From Chloroflexi bacterium RBG_16_48_8 (lineage in GTDB: Bacteria; Chloroflexota; Anaerolineae; Anaerolineales; E44-bin32): a DNA stretch of 6,762 nt. The stretch's first letter is position 1, and the number at the start of each line of letters is the position of its first letter. Under the pieces are notes generated by a model. The model was not told where the DNA came from. It did not search any database and saw only the letters and a program-made list of their open reading frames with translations. The DNA lies in NCBI GenBank assembly GCA_001795115.1, contig MGNI01000071.1:4154-10915 (forward strand). The letters run 5' to 3'. This document shows positions 5,729 through 6,762 of the stretch, piece after piece. A program made the translations under genes and the position numbers.

Positions 5729-6709
5729 CTAGCGAGCATTTAATTTTTTACTTATGAAAATGATGGCTTTAAAAAGAGGGTATCCTTCAAGGCAATCGGA
5801 TTCACACATCCCACATCCGCCGCAGGTTTGCAGCCAGCTCTCGATGACATTAGGATCTGGTTTTATTTCCACATTAATCCAATCCGATTCAAAGAGTGGA
5901 CATTGTTCTTGGATCAGCTCACGACAGTATGGACACTCTATTAAGTGGTTGATCAATCCTGTTATCGTTTTTTGATCCTGGCTAAGATGAGCCGAGGTGT
6001 AAGCTTGAGCTTTTTGCCTCCACTCCGCTAATCGTTTTAATGTCTTTTCCCGTCGGTGGGTAATTTCATCGGGTACAGGTAGGTCCTTGAACTTCTTCCA
6101 TCCTATGGTATTGATAAGTTCATGTTTTCTAAGGTTGATAACCAGCATCTGATGCGTAGCGATGCCGAGAAGTTCTATGGCTACATCAGCCAATTCTGGG
6201 AAAGGTTTATCACATAATTGGCAGCAGTTACGATACCTGCTCGGGAGAATCCCACCTTGAGCAGCAAAGTAGAGTGCGGTTTGGGTCATGTGCTCCGGAT
6301 GATCTGATGATTCGAGGCGCCAATTGAAATCCTCAATTGGAAAAGTCGCCACGCAATCTGAGCTGATGAAAATCCCTCTCTTCGGATCTAAATTCATCTT
6401 CTTCTGAAGAGCAATGAAGCTCCGTAATTCACATGGACGCAGCACATAACCGATTTTTTTATCGGGGAACTTCTGCATGGTTTCAACTGCCAAGCATGCA
6501 GAATTTCGGAGCATCACGGGCGCAAAGGGATCAGCCCTTTCTAATAAGTCGGGTGAGGTGATCAGGATTGGTAATGGAGGGTTTCCATCCTGCCAGACTG
6601 GAAGGAAGAGACCATCCAGCTCTGCATGATCCCATATGGATCTAAGAAGTTGACGCACAGTCTGAAGGGGATCCTGAGCCTCAACCGGTATGATTCGTCG
6701 GAAACCCAT
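5729..6709 (-). CDS. FrhB/FdhB-like iron-sulfur protein (F420 hydrogenase/dehydrogenase beta-subunit type) with C-terminal ferredoxin-like cysteines
   Basis: A 326-residue cytoplasmic protein with 13 cysteines. The central part matches the beta-subunit family of F420-reducing hydrogenase and formate dehydrogenase: RPCELRSFIALQK (91-103, Cys93), SSDCVATFPIEDF (116-128, Cys119) and YRNCCQLCDKP (159-169, Cys162, Cys163, Cys166). Together these are likely ligands of one [4Fe-4S] cluster. The last 70 residues add CPYC with Cys270 (259, 262, 270) and CGGCGMCESDC (296-306), a CxxCxxCxxxC ferredoxin-type motif. Family members pass electrons between flavin or F420 and iron-sulfur partners and often sit beside HdrA-like or formate dehydrogenase genes. 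The ATG at 6709 is the first in frame, since TAA (6710-6712) lies directly before it. The ribosome-binding site is weak (GAGAG five bases upstream). Partner genes are probably outside the window to the right; the exact reaction cannot be told. Confidence 0.85.
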   Translation of the reverse strand: MGFRRIIPVEAQDPLQTVRQLLRSIWDHAELDGLFLPVWQDGNPPLPILITSPDLLERADPFAPVMLRNSACLAVETMQKFPDKKIGYVLRPCELRSFIALQKKMNLDPKRGIFISSDCVATFPIEDFNWRLESSDHPEHMTQTALYFAAQGGILPSRYRNCCQLCDKPFPELADVAIELLGIATHQMLVINLRKHELINTIGWKKFKDLPVPDEITHRREKTLKRLAEWRQKAQAYTSAHLSQDQKTITGLINHLIECPYCRELIQEQCPLFESDWINVEIKPDPNVIESWLQTCGGCGMCESDCLEGYPLFKAIIFISKKLNAR

Positions 6710-6762
6710 TTACGCTCTCAACCCTCTTATCCCTCTCCAGTGTCCAGGTGATTGCTGATGAC
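6710..6762 (-). other. Right-edge segment, possible 3' end of an upstream gene
   Basis: These 53 bases lie upstream of the FrhB-like gene. On the minus strand one frame ends with TAA at 6727-6729 and another with TAA at 6710-6712, directly touching the FrhB-like ATG. Either could be the tail of an upstream operon gene. No promoter-like TATAAT is visible, which fits an operon continuing from the right, but the segment is too short to decide. Confidence 0.3.

Overview
The window is ordinary bacterial chromosomal DNA of moderate G+C (mid-40s percent by eye). It has five recognisable genes plus one unrecognised membrane protein gene. I see no tRNA, rRNA, insertion sequence, phage gene or CRISPR array. 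The gene content suggests an anaerobic bacterium: an FrhB/FdhB-type iron-sulfur protein sits beside nucleoside-salvage genes. The style of the proteins recalls Chloroflexota (Anaerolineae), but I hold that only loosely because it rests on recollection and not on a search.

Layout from left to right. (1) Positions 2-676 (+): the C-terminal 224 residues of the mismatch-repair ATPase MutS, cut by the window edge, followed by a tandem-hairpin terminator (681-735). (2) Positions 741-857: a short spacer holding two nested inverted repeats and an eight-T run. (3) Positions 858-3440 (-): a probable two-gene operon. Its first gene encodes a 664-residue protein in which an MtaD-like adenosine/S-adenosylhomocysteine/5'-methylthioadenosine deaminase is joined to a C-terminal CYTH (triphosphate tunnel) domain. 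Its second gene, 30 nt downstream, encodes an unrecognised protein with four membrane segments. (4) Positions 3441-3752: a divergent promoter region with a TATAAT-type -10 on each strand. (5) Positions 3753-5407 (+): a pyrimidine-nucleoside phosphorylase gene overlapping a small cupin gene by ATGA. (6) Positions 5408-5728: about 320 nt with no convincing gene apart from a speculative 21-codon ORF behind a strong ribosome-binding site. (7) Positions 5729-6709 (-): an FrhB/FdhB-like protein with 13 cysteines, probably the downstream gene of an operon continuing past the right edge.

How the genes may work together: the divergent pair of operons looks like a small nucleoside-salvage locus. One arm deaminates an adenine nucleoside and the other splits pyrimidine nucleosides to base plus (deoxy)ribose-1-phosphate. 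The most unusual item is the deaminase-CYTH fusion. Its CYTH domain keeps the basic, phosphate-binding side of the tunnel but has lost half of the metal-binding glutamates. Its deaminase domain keeps the zinc site but appears to lack the arginines that hold the homocysteine carboxylate in the characterised Thermotoga enzyme. The locus could therefore include a nucleoside deaminase controlled by a triphosphate-type ligand. That is inference, not something the sequence proves.
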